A DNA stretch of 64,000 nucleotides. It comes from Trebonia sp036501515 (GTDB lineage: Bacteria > Actinomycetota > Actinomycetes > Streptosporangiales > Streptosporangiaceae). The notes below the pieces were generated by a model. That model searched no databases and was not told the origin of the DNA. It saw nothing but the letters and a program-made list of their open reading frames with translations. The translations under genes were made by a program, and so were the position numbers. Below, piece after piece: positions 1-11,353 of this stretch (within the stretch, counting starts at the first letter, position 1; each line of letters starts with the position of its first letter). The stretch spans positions 5,030 to 69,029 of the forward strand of contig DASYAD010000032.1 of the NCBI GenBank assembly GCA_036501515.1, written 5' to 3'.

Positions 1-2
1 CC

Positions 3-143
3 ATTTTCATGGGCGCGCATTTCAAGATTGCCCGCAAGGGCCTGGTCTCCCCGCGGATGTACTACTACGACGACGCGGGGCAGACCGAGATGATCTACGT
101 GGGCTATCTGGGCAAGCATCTCCCGAACGCGCATACGAACTAG
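3..143 (+). CDS. Hypothetical protein, 3' end only
   Basis: The window opens inside a frame whose last 46 codons are visible before a TAG. The tail is rich in aromatic and charged residues (MYYYDDAGQTEMIYVGYLG) and ends KHLPNAHTN. I do not recognise a family, and the catalytic or domain part, if any, lies outside the window. Codon use is normal for the region (G/C third positions), which supports real coding. Without the upstream part the function cannot be guessed. Confidence 0.55.
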   Translation: MFMGAHFKIARKGLVSPRMYYYDDAGQTEMIYVGYLGKHLPNAHTN

Positions 144-211
144 AAATCCGCGTCGCGGTCCACCTGCCTGAGCCCGGCGGGCGGGGGCGTCGGCTTGGTC
201 AGCGAAGCTCC

Positions 212-339
212 ACTTCCCATCACTTAGCGCCGTCCGTACGACTTTCTATCACTTAGCGCGATTAATTTCGGGACAAAAGGGACAGGAAATGACGCTAACT
301 GATAGGAAGTCGGGAAAGCGGTCCTAACTGATAGAAAGT
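212..339. repeat. Four-copy inverted motif cluster upstream of the hydrolase gene
   Basis: Four copies of an 18-bp motif close to ACTTTCTATCASTTAGCG lie in a mirror arrangement: 212-229 and 241-258 on the plus strand, 293-310 and 322-339 on the minus strand. The copies differ at only a few positions, and the minus-strand pair has G where the plus-strand pair has C (TATCAG against TATCAC). The segment is more AT-rich than its surroundings. It could be a multi-site operator for the gene at 473, or the remains of a mobile-element end. No transposase is near. Confidence 0.7.
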
Positions 340-472
340 GGTCGCGGAAACGGCGTCGGCCCGCCGCGACTAGACCTTGACGACCTGAACGGCGGCACGA
401 CCACGGCCAATCGGCAGGTTCCGCGTAGACATAGACTGCGCGGCGCGAGGCTCCCGAAAGGTGTGAAACGCT

Positions 473-1204
473 ATGCGCTTCATCTCCGAAACGTCGTCGG
501 ACGGCGTCACTGAACAGCTCTTCACCCTTGGCGAGATCCCCGGCGTGCTGTGGACGCCGGAAGCCGACCGCGGCAATCGTCCGCTGATCCTGATGGGACA
601 CGGCGGCGGACAGCACAAGAAGGCCCCCAGGATCCTGGCCCGTGCCCGCCGCTTCGCCGCCGAGGGCGGGTTCGCGGTCGCCGCGATCGACGTGCCCAAC
701 CACGGTGAGCGGCCGACGAGTACGGAGTTCGACCGGATCGCGACCGAGTACAGGGCACGGGCTGCCACCGGAAAAGATACGTCCGAGCTGGACACCGCGA
801 TGTTTACGCTCGTGGTCGGGCAGGCCGTCGCGGAATGGCAGGCAGTCCTGACCGCGGCTCAGCAACTGGACCATATCGGCCCCGGACCGGTGGGCTACTG
901 GGGCATGTCGATGGGCTGCGCGTTCGGTATGCCGTTGGTCGCCGCGGAACCGCGGGTCCGCGCCGCCGTGCTGGGCCTGCAAGGAGCGTCCGCGCTGGCC
1001 GAGACGGCCGCACAGATCACCGTGCCGGTGCAGTTTCTCATCCAGTGGGACGACGAGCTGATGCCGCGGGCACAGAGCCTGACGTTGTTCGACGCGATCG
1101 GTTCAGCGGAGAAGACACTGCACGCTAGCCCCGGCAAGCACGGAGATCTGCCGGCGTTCGAAACGGACGACTCGCTCCGGTTCTTCGCCCGGCATCTGCG
1201 CTGA
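473..1204 (+). CDS. Alpha/beta hydrolase, dienelactone-hydrolase-like
   Basis: A 243-residue soluble protein with the alpha/beta hydrolase layout. The oxyanion region is MGHGGGQHK near residue 41, the nucleophile elbow is GMSMG near residue 144, the acid is the aspartate in QWDDELMP near residue 190, and the histidine is in SPGKHGDLP near residue 223. It probably hydrolyses a small ester or lactone in the cytoplasm; the substrate is unknown. No signal peptide is visible. The ATG is preceded by a weak GAAAGG about nine bases upstream. The gene stands alone, with the four-copy motif cluster upstream as its likely control region. Confidence 0.85.
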   Translation: MRFISETSSDGVTEQLFTLGEIPGVLWTPEADRGNRPLILMGHGGGQHKKAPRILARARRFAAEGGFAVAAIDVPNHGERPTSTEFDRIATEYRARAATGKDTSELDTAMFTLVVGQAVAEWQAVLTAAQQLDHIGPGPVGYWGMSMGCAFGMPLVAAEPRVRAAVLGLQGASALAETAAQITVPVQFLIQWDDELMPRAQSLTLFDAIGSAEKTLHASPGKHGDLPAFETDDSLRFFARHLR

Positions 1205-1215
1205 CACCGTAGCGG

Positions 1216-1391
1216 GACCAGGGTCACTGACAGGTGCGACTCCGCGCCGGAAGTGCCACGGTGGACGCGGGCAAGCCGGGTAACCAGTCCCAAACGGGTA
1301 CCTGATCGAGGTGGGGCAGACCACCGACCCGAACGGGGACTGGTCGCCCGATCACTGGCCGTCCAGCACACCCGCCACGGAGTCTGAGTAA
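1216..1391 (+). pseudogene. Deletion-scarred second copy of the VOC gene
   Basis: Bases 1216-1295 resemble the leader of the intact VOC gene (about 2219-2297). Bases 1296-1391 then continue directly with the sequence of that gene's 3' end. The surviving 31 codons read GYLIEVGQTTDPNGDWS and on to a TAA, against GYLIEVGQTTDPDGDWS in the intact protein. About 390 bp of coding sequence is missing, so this is a remnant of a duplication, not a gene. Confidence 0.75.
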
Positions 1392-1430
1392 ACCCACGGA
1401 GTCCGAGTGAGCCACGGAGTCCGAGTGACG
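1376..1430. repeat. Short tandem repeat, about 18 bp, three copies
   Basis: CACGGAGTCYGAGTRA recurs at 1376, 1395 and 1413, with a decayed fourth part after 1428. It begins within the end of the VOC remnant, so it may be slippage in sequence that no longer has a coding constraint. Confidence 0.6.
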
Positions 1431-1466
1431 GAGAGTGAGTTGAGCGGCGGAGCCCGGGTGAGCTGC

Positions 1467-2072
1467 CTAGTTGCGGGTGATCGCGGCTAGCCAAGCCCGG
1501 ACCTGCGTCGAGCCGTCCACCGGGTTGATTTCGAAGGTGCCTTCGGTAATCGACTCGACGGTCCAGCCGTCGCTGAACGCCGCACGCAACTCCTCCGCGC
1601 GGATGCGACGCGGGCCCCAGGTGCCTGGCTGGCGGTCGCTGAAGCACATGAGGTAACAGGCGCCGCCTGGTCTCAGCACGGCCGCGAGGCTGGAGACGTA
1701 CCTGGCGCGGTCGGCGTCGTCGAAGACGTGGAATACCCCGCTGTCGAGCACGGTGTCGGCCGTGAGGTTCAGGTGGCTGAGGTCGAGTGCGTCCGCGACT
1801 TCGAACCGCGCGATCAGCCCGCGCTCGGCCGCTTTCGCGCGCGCCCGCGCGATCGCGGTCGGCGCCACGTCGATGCCGGTGGCGTCGGCGCCGCGGCTGG
1901 CCGCCAGCAGCGTGTGCTCACCGGTGCCGCAGCCGGCGTCGAGGAGGCGGCCGGTCAGGCGACCCTCGTCAGCGAGCCGGGCAAAGGCCGGCTGCGGGCG
2001 GCCGATGTCCCACGGCGCCGGCGAGTCGGCCGTGTAGCTGTCGTCCCACTCCGAGTGCGCTGGTTCCGTCAT
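1467..2072 (-). CDS. Class I SAM-dependent methyltransferase
   Basis: A 201-residue soluble protein. SAM-binding motif I is LLDAGCGTGEHTL near residues 43-55; the acidic residue that normally binds the ribose follows in TGIDVAP, and the post-I region is VLDSGVFHVF. The N-terminus (EWDDSYTADSPAPWDIGRPQ) resembles thiopurine methyltransferase-like and other small-molecule methyltransferases. The substrate is unknown. The gene is transcribed away from the VOC gene and its start is the ATG at 2072. No partner gene indicates a pathway. Confidence 0.85.
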   Translation of the reverse strand: MTEPAHSEWDDSYTADSPAPWDIGRPQPAFARLADEGRLTGRLLDAGCGTGEHTLLAASRGADATGIDVAPTAIARARAKAAERGLIARFEVADALDLSHLNLTADTVLDSGVFHVFDDADRARYVSSLAAVLRPGGACYLMCFSDRQPGTWGPRRIRAEELRAAFSDGWTVESITEGTFEINPVDGSTQVRAWLAAITRN

Positions 2073-2312
2073 GTCTCAGTACCTCCGTACGGTCGCGGGC
2101 CCCGGACCAGTCTCTCGCGTCGCCGCCGCTCGCTTGCGGGAGCCGCGCCGCCGGGTCCGCGCCGCCGGGCCGGCGCGGCAGGCCGGGCCAGGCCGCCAGC
2201 CGGGCACCGTGCGGGAACGGGCCAGGGTCGAGTACGGGCGCGACCGCGCCCCCGTAAGGACGACGGTGGACACAGGCAAGCCAGATAATGAGCCAAACCA
2301 GTGGAGGTCCAG

Positions 2313-2762
2313 ATGGCCGAGTTCACGCCGCCCGCAGCAGGAATCGTGCTGGCCCACTTCATCGTCTCCGGCGATGTTGAGCGCTCGACGCGGTTCTACA
2401 CCGAAGTGCTCGGCGGCACGCTGATCTTCAAGGGTGAGCCCACTTATGTCGCGCTGTCCAACAGCTGGATCATCATCAACGTCGGCGGGGGCCCGACAGA
2501 CGACAAGCCCACGGTGACGCTGGAGACGCCGCGCGACCCCGACCGCGTGAGCAGCTTCCTCAATATCCGGGTCAGGGACATCGCGGCCGTCTACGCCGAC
2601 TGGAGCGCCAAGGGCGCGCAGTTCCTGACGCCGCCGAAGCAGCACCAGTACGAGATCCGCTGCTACATCCGCGACCCAGACGGGTACCTGATCGAGGTCG
2701 GTCAGACCACCGACCCGGACGGAGACTGGTCGGCGTGGCTGCCGCCCACTTCGCAGGCATGA
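2313..2762 (+). CDS. VOC (glyoxalase/dioxygenase-fold) family protein
   Basis: A 149-residue single VOC module pair. The first beta-alpha unit starts VLAHFIVSGDVERSTRFY, which carries the usual first metal-ligand histidine. The C-terminal strand GYLIEVGQ carries the usual terminal glutamate ligand after the family-typical RDPDGYLIE. Members include glyoxalases, dioxygenases and resistance proteins, so the reaction cannot be named. An in-frame GTG exists at 2301, but GGAGG at 2303-2307 sits correctly for the ATG at 2313, which I chose. A broken copy of the same gene lies about 0.9 kb upstream. Confidence 0.85.
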   Translation: MAEFTPPAAGIVLAHFIVSGDVERSTRFYTEVLGGTLIFKGEPTYVALSNSWIIINVGGGPTDDKPTVTLETPRDPDRVSSFLNIRVRDIAAVYADWSAKGAQFLTPPKQHQYEIRCYIRDPDGYLIEVGQTTDPDGDWSAWLPPTSQA

Positions 2763-2791
2763 AGACAAGGGCGAGGTCCAACATCAGCATC

Positions 2792-2840
2792 CCGAACGGG
2801 GGCTGGTTTCACGTCAACGGTGAAACCAGCCCCCGTTCGG
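2792..2840. terminator. Strong bidirectional hairpin after the VOC gene
   Basis: A perfect 21-bp inverted repeat (2792-2812 with 2820-2840) with a 7-nt loop lies between the convergent VOC and sortase/lepB genes. There is no U-tract, as is usual for high-GC actinomycete terminators. Confidence 0.85.
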
Positions 2841-2856
2841 CCCGGTGGGGTTGAAA

Positions 2857-2880
2857 CCGGGGCGGCTTAAGCCGCCCCGG
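2857..2880. terminator. Second hairpin of the convergent terminator pair
   Basis: CCGGGGCGGC TTAA GCCGCCCCGG is a perfect 10-bp stem 16 bp after the first hairpin and just before the stop codon of the minus-strand sortase frame. The two hairpins probably insulate the convergent units. Confidence 0.75.
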
Positions 2881-2895
2881 TCGCCAGGGGGGCGC

Positions 2896-3306
2896 TCAGC
2901 TGAGCTCGGTGGCGTCGACGACGATGTTGCTCAGGTAGCGGCCGCTAGCCGAGTCGAACGCACCGCCGCAGGTGATGAGCCGGAGCTCGGCGTCGGGGAC
3001 GGGCCCGTAGACGGACTGGGTCGGAAAGTGGTCCCTGAGGTAGCTCCGCACCGAGGTCACCAGGAACTCGACGGTGGAGCCGTCGGACCGCCGGACGTAA
3101 ACCGGGTCGCCCGGGCGCAGTCCGGCCAGCCGGAAGAAAACGCCTGGCCCCTGGCCGGAGTCGATATGGCCCAGGATGACGGCCGGGCCGACGGCACCCG
3201 GCCGCGCGCTGCGGGTGTACCAGCCCGCGACCGAAGCCGTCGGCGGAACCTGGATGGTTCCCTGTGCGGTGAGGCCGAGGCCGACCCGCTCCTCGTCAGC
3301 TGACGG
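2896..3306 (-). pseudogene. Class F-type sortase domain, N-terminally truncated, in frame after the lepB stop
   Basis: Translation of the minus strand gives about 136 codons of sortase: RVGLGLTAQGTIQVPP, then AVILGHIDSGQGPGVF with the catalytic histidine, then ELRLITCGGAF with the catalytic cysteine, ending VVDATELS and TGA. Normal class F sortases also have an N-terminal membrane anchor and a segment like IPAIGVDA; both are missing. The frame is the same as that of lepB and is separated from it by only one TGA (3307-3309). No in-frame ATG, GTG or TTG exists before the domain. It is therefore a truncated gene or is expressed only by TGA readthrough as a peptidase-sortase fusion. Confidence 0.75.
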
Positions 3307-3957
3307 TCAGAACCAGCGGAACTCCGGATGGCCGGCGTGCCACCACACCAGGATGACCTTGCCGATGATGCTCGAGCCCTTGACCGGGCCCCAGTACCGG
3401 CTGTCGCATGAGATCGCACGGTTATCGCCCATCACGTAGAACTCGCCCGCGGGCACTCGGTACGGATGCTGCCGGGTCGCCTCGGGTACGGGCGTCCCGA
3501 GCGGGTCGTCGCCGGGCAGGTAAGGCTCCGCCAGCAGCCGCCCGTCCACGTAAACGCTGTTGCCCGCGGAGTAGATCGTCTGCCCGGGCAGCGCGATCAC
3601 CCGCTTGACCAGGTCTCCGTTTTGCGGGCCTGGGCAGTCGTCGAGGGGCGGGTGGCTGAACACCACGATCTCGCCCTCGTGGACGTCCCGGGCGTTGAAG
3701 AAGGCCTTCTGCACCAGGATCCGGTCGTACACCCCGAGCGTCGGCACCATCGAGGCCGAGGGGATCCAGAAGGTCTGGAACGCGAACGCGCGCAGCAGGC
3801 CGGCCAGCAGGACCGCCACCAGGACCGTGATGACGCTCTCGGCCAGCGTGCGCTTCCACGGCCGGCGGCGGGGCCCGGCTCCGGCCGGGCCGGCACCGTC
3901 CGCACCTCCGCCACCAGCAGCGGCGACGCCAGGGCCCGTGTCAGCAGGACCGGTCAT
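3307..3957 (-). CDS. lepB: Type I signal peptidase
   Basis: A 216-residue membrane peptidase that removes signal peptides from exported proteins. A Pro/Gly/Ala-rich cytoplasmic tail is followed by one membrane segment (about residues 38-62, VITVLVAVLLAGLLRAFAF). The catalytic serine is in IPSASMVPTL, the general-base lysine in DLVKRVIALPGQ, and the box E motif is GDNRAISCDSR. The length is normal for an actinobacterial SPase I. Its start overlaps the upstream gene by 17 nt, so it is in the PadR operon. A sortase frame follows the stop codon without a frame change. Confidence 0.93.
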   Translation of the reverse strand: MTGPADTGPGVAAAGGGGADGAGPAGAGPRRRPWKRTLAESVITVLVAVLLAGLLRAFAFQTFWIPSASMVPTLGVYDRILVQKAFFNARDVHEGEIVVFSHPPLDDCPGPQNGDLVKRVIALPGQTIYSAGNSVYVDGRLLAEPYLPGDDPLGTPVPEATRQHPYRVPAGEFYVMGDNRAISCDSRYWGPVKGSSIIGKVILVWWHAGHPEFRWF

Positions 3958-4360
3958 ACCCGGCCTGCCAGATGCTGACGTGCGGGTGAGCCATGGCAGA
4001 GCTCATCGGAGGAACGGGAGCGGCTGCACCCGGCCGGCAGTGCGCACGTCCGTGGGCCTGGCTGGCGCTCGCGGCCCTGGCCGGCGCCGTCGAGGCCAGC
4101 AGCACCGCCGAGACGCCGAGGGCGCAGGCCCCGGCCAGCAGCGTGCAGGCCGCGGTGCTGGCAAGCCGGCCGGGGCGCGGCGTGAGCCACTCCCGTGCCG
4201 CCCCGGCCAGATAGCTCAAGGCGATCGAACCCGCCGGGGTCCCGTCTCCGATCAGCAGCGCGGCCAGCTCGGCCGCCTCGGTGCCGTGCCGTCGCCGCCA
4301 GCGGGCCGGGTAACAGCGCAGCGCCGCCCGGACCAGCCGGCCAGGCCCGGTTCCGTCCAT
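3941..4360 (-). CDS. Conserved small membrane protein between PadR regulator and signal peptidase
   Basis: A 139-residue protein. The N-terminal half (RCYPARWRRRHGTEAAELAA) is a motif I associate with actinobacterial proteins encoded next to PadR regulators. One membrane segment follows (ACTLLAGACALGVSAVLLAS, about residues 71-90), then a histidine-containing tail. Its ATG shares one base with the PadR stop (TGATG), so it is translationally coupled to the regulator; it may be a membrane partner of the PadR system. Function unknown. Confidence 0.7.
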   Translation of the reverse strand: MDGTGPGRLVRAALRCYPARWRRRHGTEAAELAALLIGDGTPAGSIALSYLAGAAREWLTPRPGRLASTAACTLLAGACALGVSAVLLASTAPARAASASQAHGRAHCRPGAAAPVPPMSSAMAHPHVSIWQAGYDRSC

Positions 4361-4704
4361 CAGATGCCGCCCAGCTGCAGTCGCAGCCGGCCGGCGGCGC
4401 TGACCCGCTCAAGCGAATCGAGGTGGACCCGGAGCGCCGCCGCTCCCGGCGGCGTAATGCGGTAAGGATGCCGCCGCTCGTCGGCGGGCATCGGTTCGAC
4501 CAGGCCGAGCCGTTCGAGCCGGTCGAGCGCGCCGTAAAGCGTGCCGGGCCCGAGCTCGACTTCGGCCAGGTCCTTGATGTCCTGGATCAGCGCATACCCG
4601 TGCTTAGGCCCGTCGGCCAGGCTGATCAGGATCAGCACCGATGCCTCGCCGACCCTCCGCAGCACGTCCTGGTCCGTGCCGCCGCCCCGCTTGCCCACCG
4701 CCAT
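4360..4704 (-). CDS. PadR family transcriptional regulator
   Basis: A 114-residue winged-helix regulator. The fold is clear from SVLILISLADGPKHGYALIQDI, the recognition region LGPGTLYGALDRLERLGLVEP and the wing RRHPYRITPPGAAAL. A longer frame runs upstream to 4854, but AGGAGG lies six bases before the ATG at 4704, and the extra residues are low-complexity, so I use 4704. It lies 32 nt after the MFS gene and overlaps the next gene. PadR proteins typically control an adjacent efflux pump, so the MFS transporter is the likely target. The AT-rich stretch around 4710-4740 is the likely operator or promoter region. Confidence 0.88.
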   Translation of the reverse strand: MAVGKRGGGTDQDVLRRVGEASVLILISLADGPKHGYALIQDIKDLAEVELGPGTLYGALDRLERLGLVEPMPADERRHPYRITPPGAAALRVHLDSLERVSAAGRLRLQLGGI

Positions 4705-4736
4705 CTGTCCTCCTAGTACGTCGGACAATATATCAG

Positions 4737-5951
4737 TCAACGTAATAGCGATGGGTGGGTTCCTGGCCGCCGCAGGCGGGCAAGCAGCAGCGCGAGTACG
4801 AGAAGAACGAGCCCGGCCACGGGGGCCTGCGCGAGTGCGGCCGAGGCTCCCCACCCGTCGGCCGCGCGCCCGGCCAGGGACGCCGCCAGCGCCGAGCCAG
4901 CCGCATTAGCGGAGTTGTTCCAGGTGAACGCCTCCGTCAGTGCTCTTGGCGGGGCAGCCTGCTCGGTCAGCACGTTCAGCAGGACAAGGATGGGCGGTAC
5001 CGCCGCCTCCGTGACCACCATCGCCGCGCCTAGCCAGATCGCGGACGGCGCGAGGGGCAGCAGCAGCGCCGTGCCGGTCAGGTAGGCGGCGGCGATGACG
5101 AGCTGGCGCCGGGCCGGGGTGCGGCGCGGGCGCAGCCCGTAAGCCCAGCCGGAGAGCAGCCCGCCGAGGCTCCCCGCGGCGATGATGAGCGCGGCCGCTC
5201 CCGGCATCCCGTGCCCGGTGGCGAAGGAGCTCACCGAGACCCCCATGGTGCCGAAGTACAGGCCGATAGCCAGGTTGAGCAGCGCGAGGAGCAGAAACGC
5301 CGGCCGCAGCAGGGCCCGCCTGGTCCCGGAGTGGCCTCCAGGGTGCTCGCGGGCGGGCCCGGGCGCGGTGCGGCGCTGAACGGTGAGCGCCGCGCCTCCG
5401 CCGAGAATCAGGCTCGCCGCGGTGGCGGTGGCGAGGGGCGCCTCGCCCGCGGCACCGAGTGAGGTGACCAGGACCGGCCCCAGCAGGAACGCGGTGGCAT
5501 TCGCCAGCGACTCAAGCGAGAAGGCAGCCGGCAGCTCGCCGGCCCGCTCGCCGCGCAGCAGGTATACCCAGCGGGCCGCTGACAGCGCCCCGAGCTGCGG
5601 GACGACCGCGCCGGCGCAGGTCGCGGCGGCGATCTCAGCTGCCGCAGCAGTCGAAAGGAGGACCACGGCGATGGCGGCGCCGTGGACGAGGAGGGAGAAC
5701 GGCAGCACCCGGGTCTGACCGTAGCGGTCGACCAGGCGGGCCAGCTGCGGACCGATCAGCGCTTCGGCGAGCGCGAATCCGGCGGCGGCCAGGCCGGCCG
5801 TGCCGTAGGAGCCGGTGCGGGCGTGCAGCAGCCAGACCAGGCCGAGGCCGGTCATGGCGATACCGACTCGCCCGGTGAACGCGGCGAGGAAGAAGGCGGT
5901 GGCACCGGGGGTGCGCAGCAGGGAACGGTAACCGGTAGCGGCGCGGGGCAT
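4737..5951 (-). CDS. MFS transporter
   Basis: A 404-residue integral membrane protein with about 12 hydrophobic segments in two halves, separated by a charged loop rich in Arg, Pro and His (about residues 190-212). The loop after TM2 contains ARLVDRYGQTRVL, the family's motif A position. It resembles drug or metabolite exporters of the actinobacterial MFS type (GSLGGLLSGWAYG in the second half). The substrate is unknown. The gene leads a probable operon with PadR, a membrane protein and lepB. The start is the ATG at 5951. Confidence 0.85.
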   Translation of the reverse strand: MPRAATGYRSLLRTPGATAFFLAAFTGRVGIAMTGLGLVWLLHARTGSYGTAGLAAAGFALAEALIGPQLARLVDRYGQTRVLPFSLLVHGAAIAVVLLSTAAAAEIAAATCAGAVVPQLGALSAARWVYLLRGERAGELPAAFSLESLANATAFLLGPVLVTSLGAAGEAPLATATAASLILGGGAALTVQRRTAPGPAREHPGGHSGTRRALLRPAFLLLALLNLAIGLYFGTMGVSVSSFATGHGMPGAAALIIAAGSLGGLLSGWAYGLRPRRTPARRQLVIAAAYLTGTALLLPLAPSAIWLGAAMVVTEAAVPPILVLLNVLTEQAAPPRALTEAFTWNNSANAAGSALAASLAGRAADGWGASAALAQAPVAGLVLLVLALLLARLRRPGTHPSLLR

Positions 5952-6224
5952 GAGTGTGTCCTTTAGCGCCGCCTGGCGGGGTGGGCCACCCGGGGTCGCC
6001 GGTGCCGGAGTGCTGCAGAAAGGTGCGACCCGTGGCCCGCCTGGGGACGTCCAGGACTGCGGCAGGACGGGACACGCGCCCTTGCCGCCGCCCCCGACAC
6101 CGGGCGGAATAACATGCGGCCCGGGCCAAGGCGGGTCCGGACGACTAAAACGACGATAGCAGGCGCCGGGCCGGGCTCACCGCCAGAGAAACCGGGCATC
6201 CGCTTACCCTTGCATAGCCCTACG

Positions 6225-6239
6225 GCAAGGAGGCCTTGC
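6225..6239 (+). promoter_or_regulatory. Hairpin holding the Shine-Dalgarno of the TPR gene
   Basis: GCAAGG AGG CCTTGC forms a 6-bp stem directly before the ATG at 6240, with the SD core AAGGAGG partly in the stem and partly in the loop. It may dampen initiation. The rest of 5952-6224 holds the two divergent promoters but no gene that I can see. Confidence 0.45.
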
Positions 6240-6779
6240 ATGTCCGATCACCCAGTCCCCGCCAGCGCCGCTGACCTCACCCCCGCACTGGAGGAGGCGA
6301 TCGCGCGCGGCTACGCCGAACGGGACCGTAACAACATGGAGCCCACCATCAGGTACTTCGAGGACCTGCTGGCCCAGCATCCAGGTCACCCGGTGCTGAC
6401 CTACGAGGTAGCCGGGGCGTACGACACGGCCGGCCGCGAGGCCGAGGCACGCGGCGGGTACGAGGACGCACTACGGCTTGGCCTGAGCGGTGACACCCTG
6501 CGGCGCTGCCTGTGCCAGTACGGCAGCACCTTGCGCTGGCTCGGAGACTACGACGCTTCGCTTCAGGTCCTTGACCGTGCCCGTCGTGAGTTCCCCGGTT
6601 CTGACGCGGTCCGGGTCTTCCACGCGCTCACCGCCAACGAGGCAGGCCAGTACGACGCGGCCGTCGGTGAACTGCTCGCCGTCGTCACCAGGCATGCCGA
6701 CGTGACCGACCTGGGCCGCTACGCCGGCGGGCTCAGCGGGCTCGCCCAGTGGCTCATTGGCGGCCGCCCGGAAGACTGA
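6240..6779 (+). CDS. Tetratricopeptide repeat protein
   Basis: A 179-residue soluble protein. Helix pairs spaced like TPR units are visible: NMEPTIRYFEDLLAQHPGHP, LTYEVAGAYDTAGREAEARG and LRWLGDYDASLQVLDRARREFPG. It resembles small actinobacterial and firmicute TPR proteins that carry an alternating tetratricopeptide block of unknown partner. I used the ATG at 6240 with its AAGGAGG and not the longer frame that opens at 6114. It converges with the next gene with only 14 nt between stops. Confidence 0.8.
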   Translation: MSDHPVPASAADLTPALEEAIARGYAERDRNNMEPTIRYFEDLLAQHPGHPVLTYEVAGAYDTAGREAEARGGYEDALRLGLSGDTLRRCLCQYGSTLRWLGDYDASLQVLDRARREFPGSDAVRVFHALTANEAGQYDAAVGELLAVVTRHADVTDLGRYAGGLSGLAQWLIGGRPED

Positions 6780-6793
6780 GCGCGCGGCCCTGG

Positions 6794-7597
6794 CTACCCG
6801 GACTTGCGTCCGACTCCGGCCCACATGGGCACCGAGCCCGAGGCGGGCTTCTCCGGGCGCCACTGCGGCGTCTCCACCACACCAGGCGGCAGCAGTTCCA
6901 GGCCGCCGAAGAAGGCCGCGACCTGCTCCTGGGTGCGGCGGGTCTGGCCGGTCACCACGTTCTGGTTGTAGTGCGTGGCGACCTTGGCCACGGCGTCGGC
7001 CTGGACGTCCGCGGCGGGGTGCGAGATGACCAGGTAGCTGCCCGCCGGCACGGCCGCCGTCAGGGCGGCGATAAGCCCGGCGGGGCCCTCGGCGTCGGTG
7101 ATGTGGTGCAGCACCGCCACCAGCATGACCGCGACCGGCTGGGCGAAGTCGAGCGTGTCCGCCGCGGCCTGCAGGATCTTGGCGGGTTCGCGCAGGTCGG
7201 CGCTGAGGTAGGCCGTCGTGCCGGGCGTGCCGGTGAGCAGCGCGCGGGCGTGCGCCAGGACCATCGGGTCGTTGTCCACGTAGACAACCCGCGATTCTGG
7301 CGCGGCATCCTGCGCGACCTCGTGGGTGTTGCCCGCCGAGGGCAGTCCGGTGCCGATGTCGAGGAACTGGCGTACTCCGGCGTCCGTGGCCAGGAAGCGC
7401 ACGGCCCGGCGCAGGAACGCGCGGTTCTCCTGCACGTCAGAGCGGATCGCGGGGCGGATGGCGATCACCTTGTCGCCCGCCTCGCGGTCGGCCGCGAAAT
7501 TGTCTTTGCCGCCGAGCCAGTAGTCGTAGACGCGAGCCGAATGGGCGACGCTGGTGTCCAGATTCAGCAGGGGTTCGTCTGGCGGCTCTTCCGGCAT
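6794..7597 (-). CDS. SAM-dependent methyltransferase, DUF574 (Methyltransf_19) type
   Basis: A 267-residue protein of a family that is very common in actinomycetes. The signature N-terminus is SARVYDYWLGGKDNFAADR, followed by the SAM site FLDIGTGLPSAGNTHEVAQ and the acidic ribose contact in VVYVDNDPMVLAHA. Family members are numerous paralogues of unknown substrate. TACAAT at 7605-7610 (minus strand) ends seven bases before the ATG, so the mRNA is probably leaderless and no SD is present. Confidence 0.88.
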   Translation of the reverse strand: MPEEPPDEPLLNLDTSVAHSARVYDYWLGGKDNFAADREAGDKVIAIRPAIRSDVQENRAFLRRAVRFLATDAGVRQFLDIGTGLPSAGNTHEVAQDAAPESRVVYVDNDPMVLAHARALLTGTPGTTAYLSADLREPAKILQAAADTLDFAQPVAVMLVAVLHHITDAEGPAGLIAALTAAVPAGSYLVISHPAADVQADAVAKVATHYNQNVVTGQTRRTQEQVAAFFGGLELLPPGVVETPQWRPEKPASGSVPMWAGVGRKSG

Positions 7598-7604
7598 GTC
7601 CGAA

Positions 7605-7610
7605 ATTGTA
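7605..7610 (-). promoter_or_regulatory. -10 hexamer giving a leaderless transcript
   Basis: TACAAT on the minus strand, then 7 nt, then the ATG at 7597. This spacing fits transcription starting at the start codon. In the same gap a palindrome ACGTAT-AGGA-ATACGT lies at 7655-7670; its role is unknown. Confidence 0.55.
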
Positions 7611-7745
7611 GCGTTCTTCGGTGCTGCGTTTCGCGGGGTCCGCCCCCGCCGTGGACGTATAGGAATACGTTCACAAAAACGCAGTTTGACGGGCCATTAC
7701 TTCCCTTTGCGTCCGGGCGGGAGTCATTTTCCATGCGGCTTCGGC

Positions 7746-11345
<3,600 letters not shown>

Positions 11346-11353
11346 CCTTGCCA

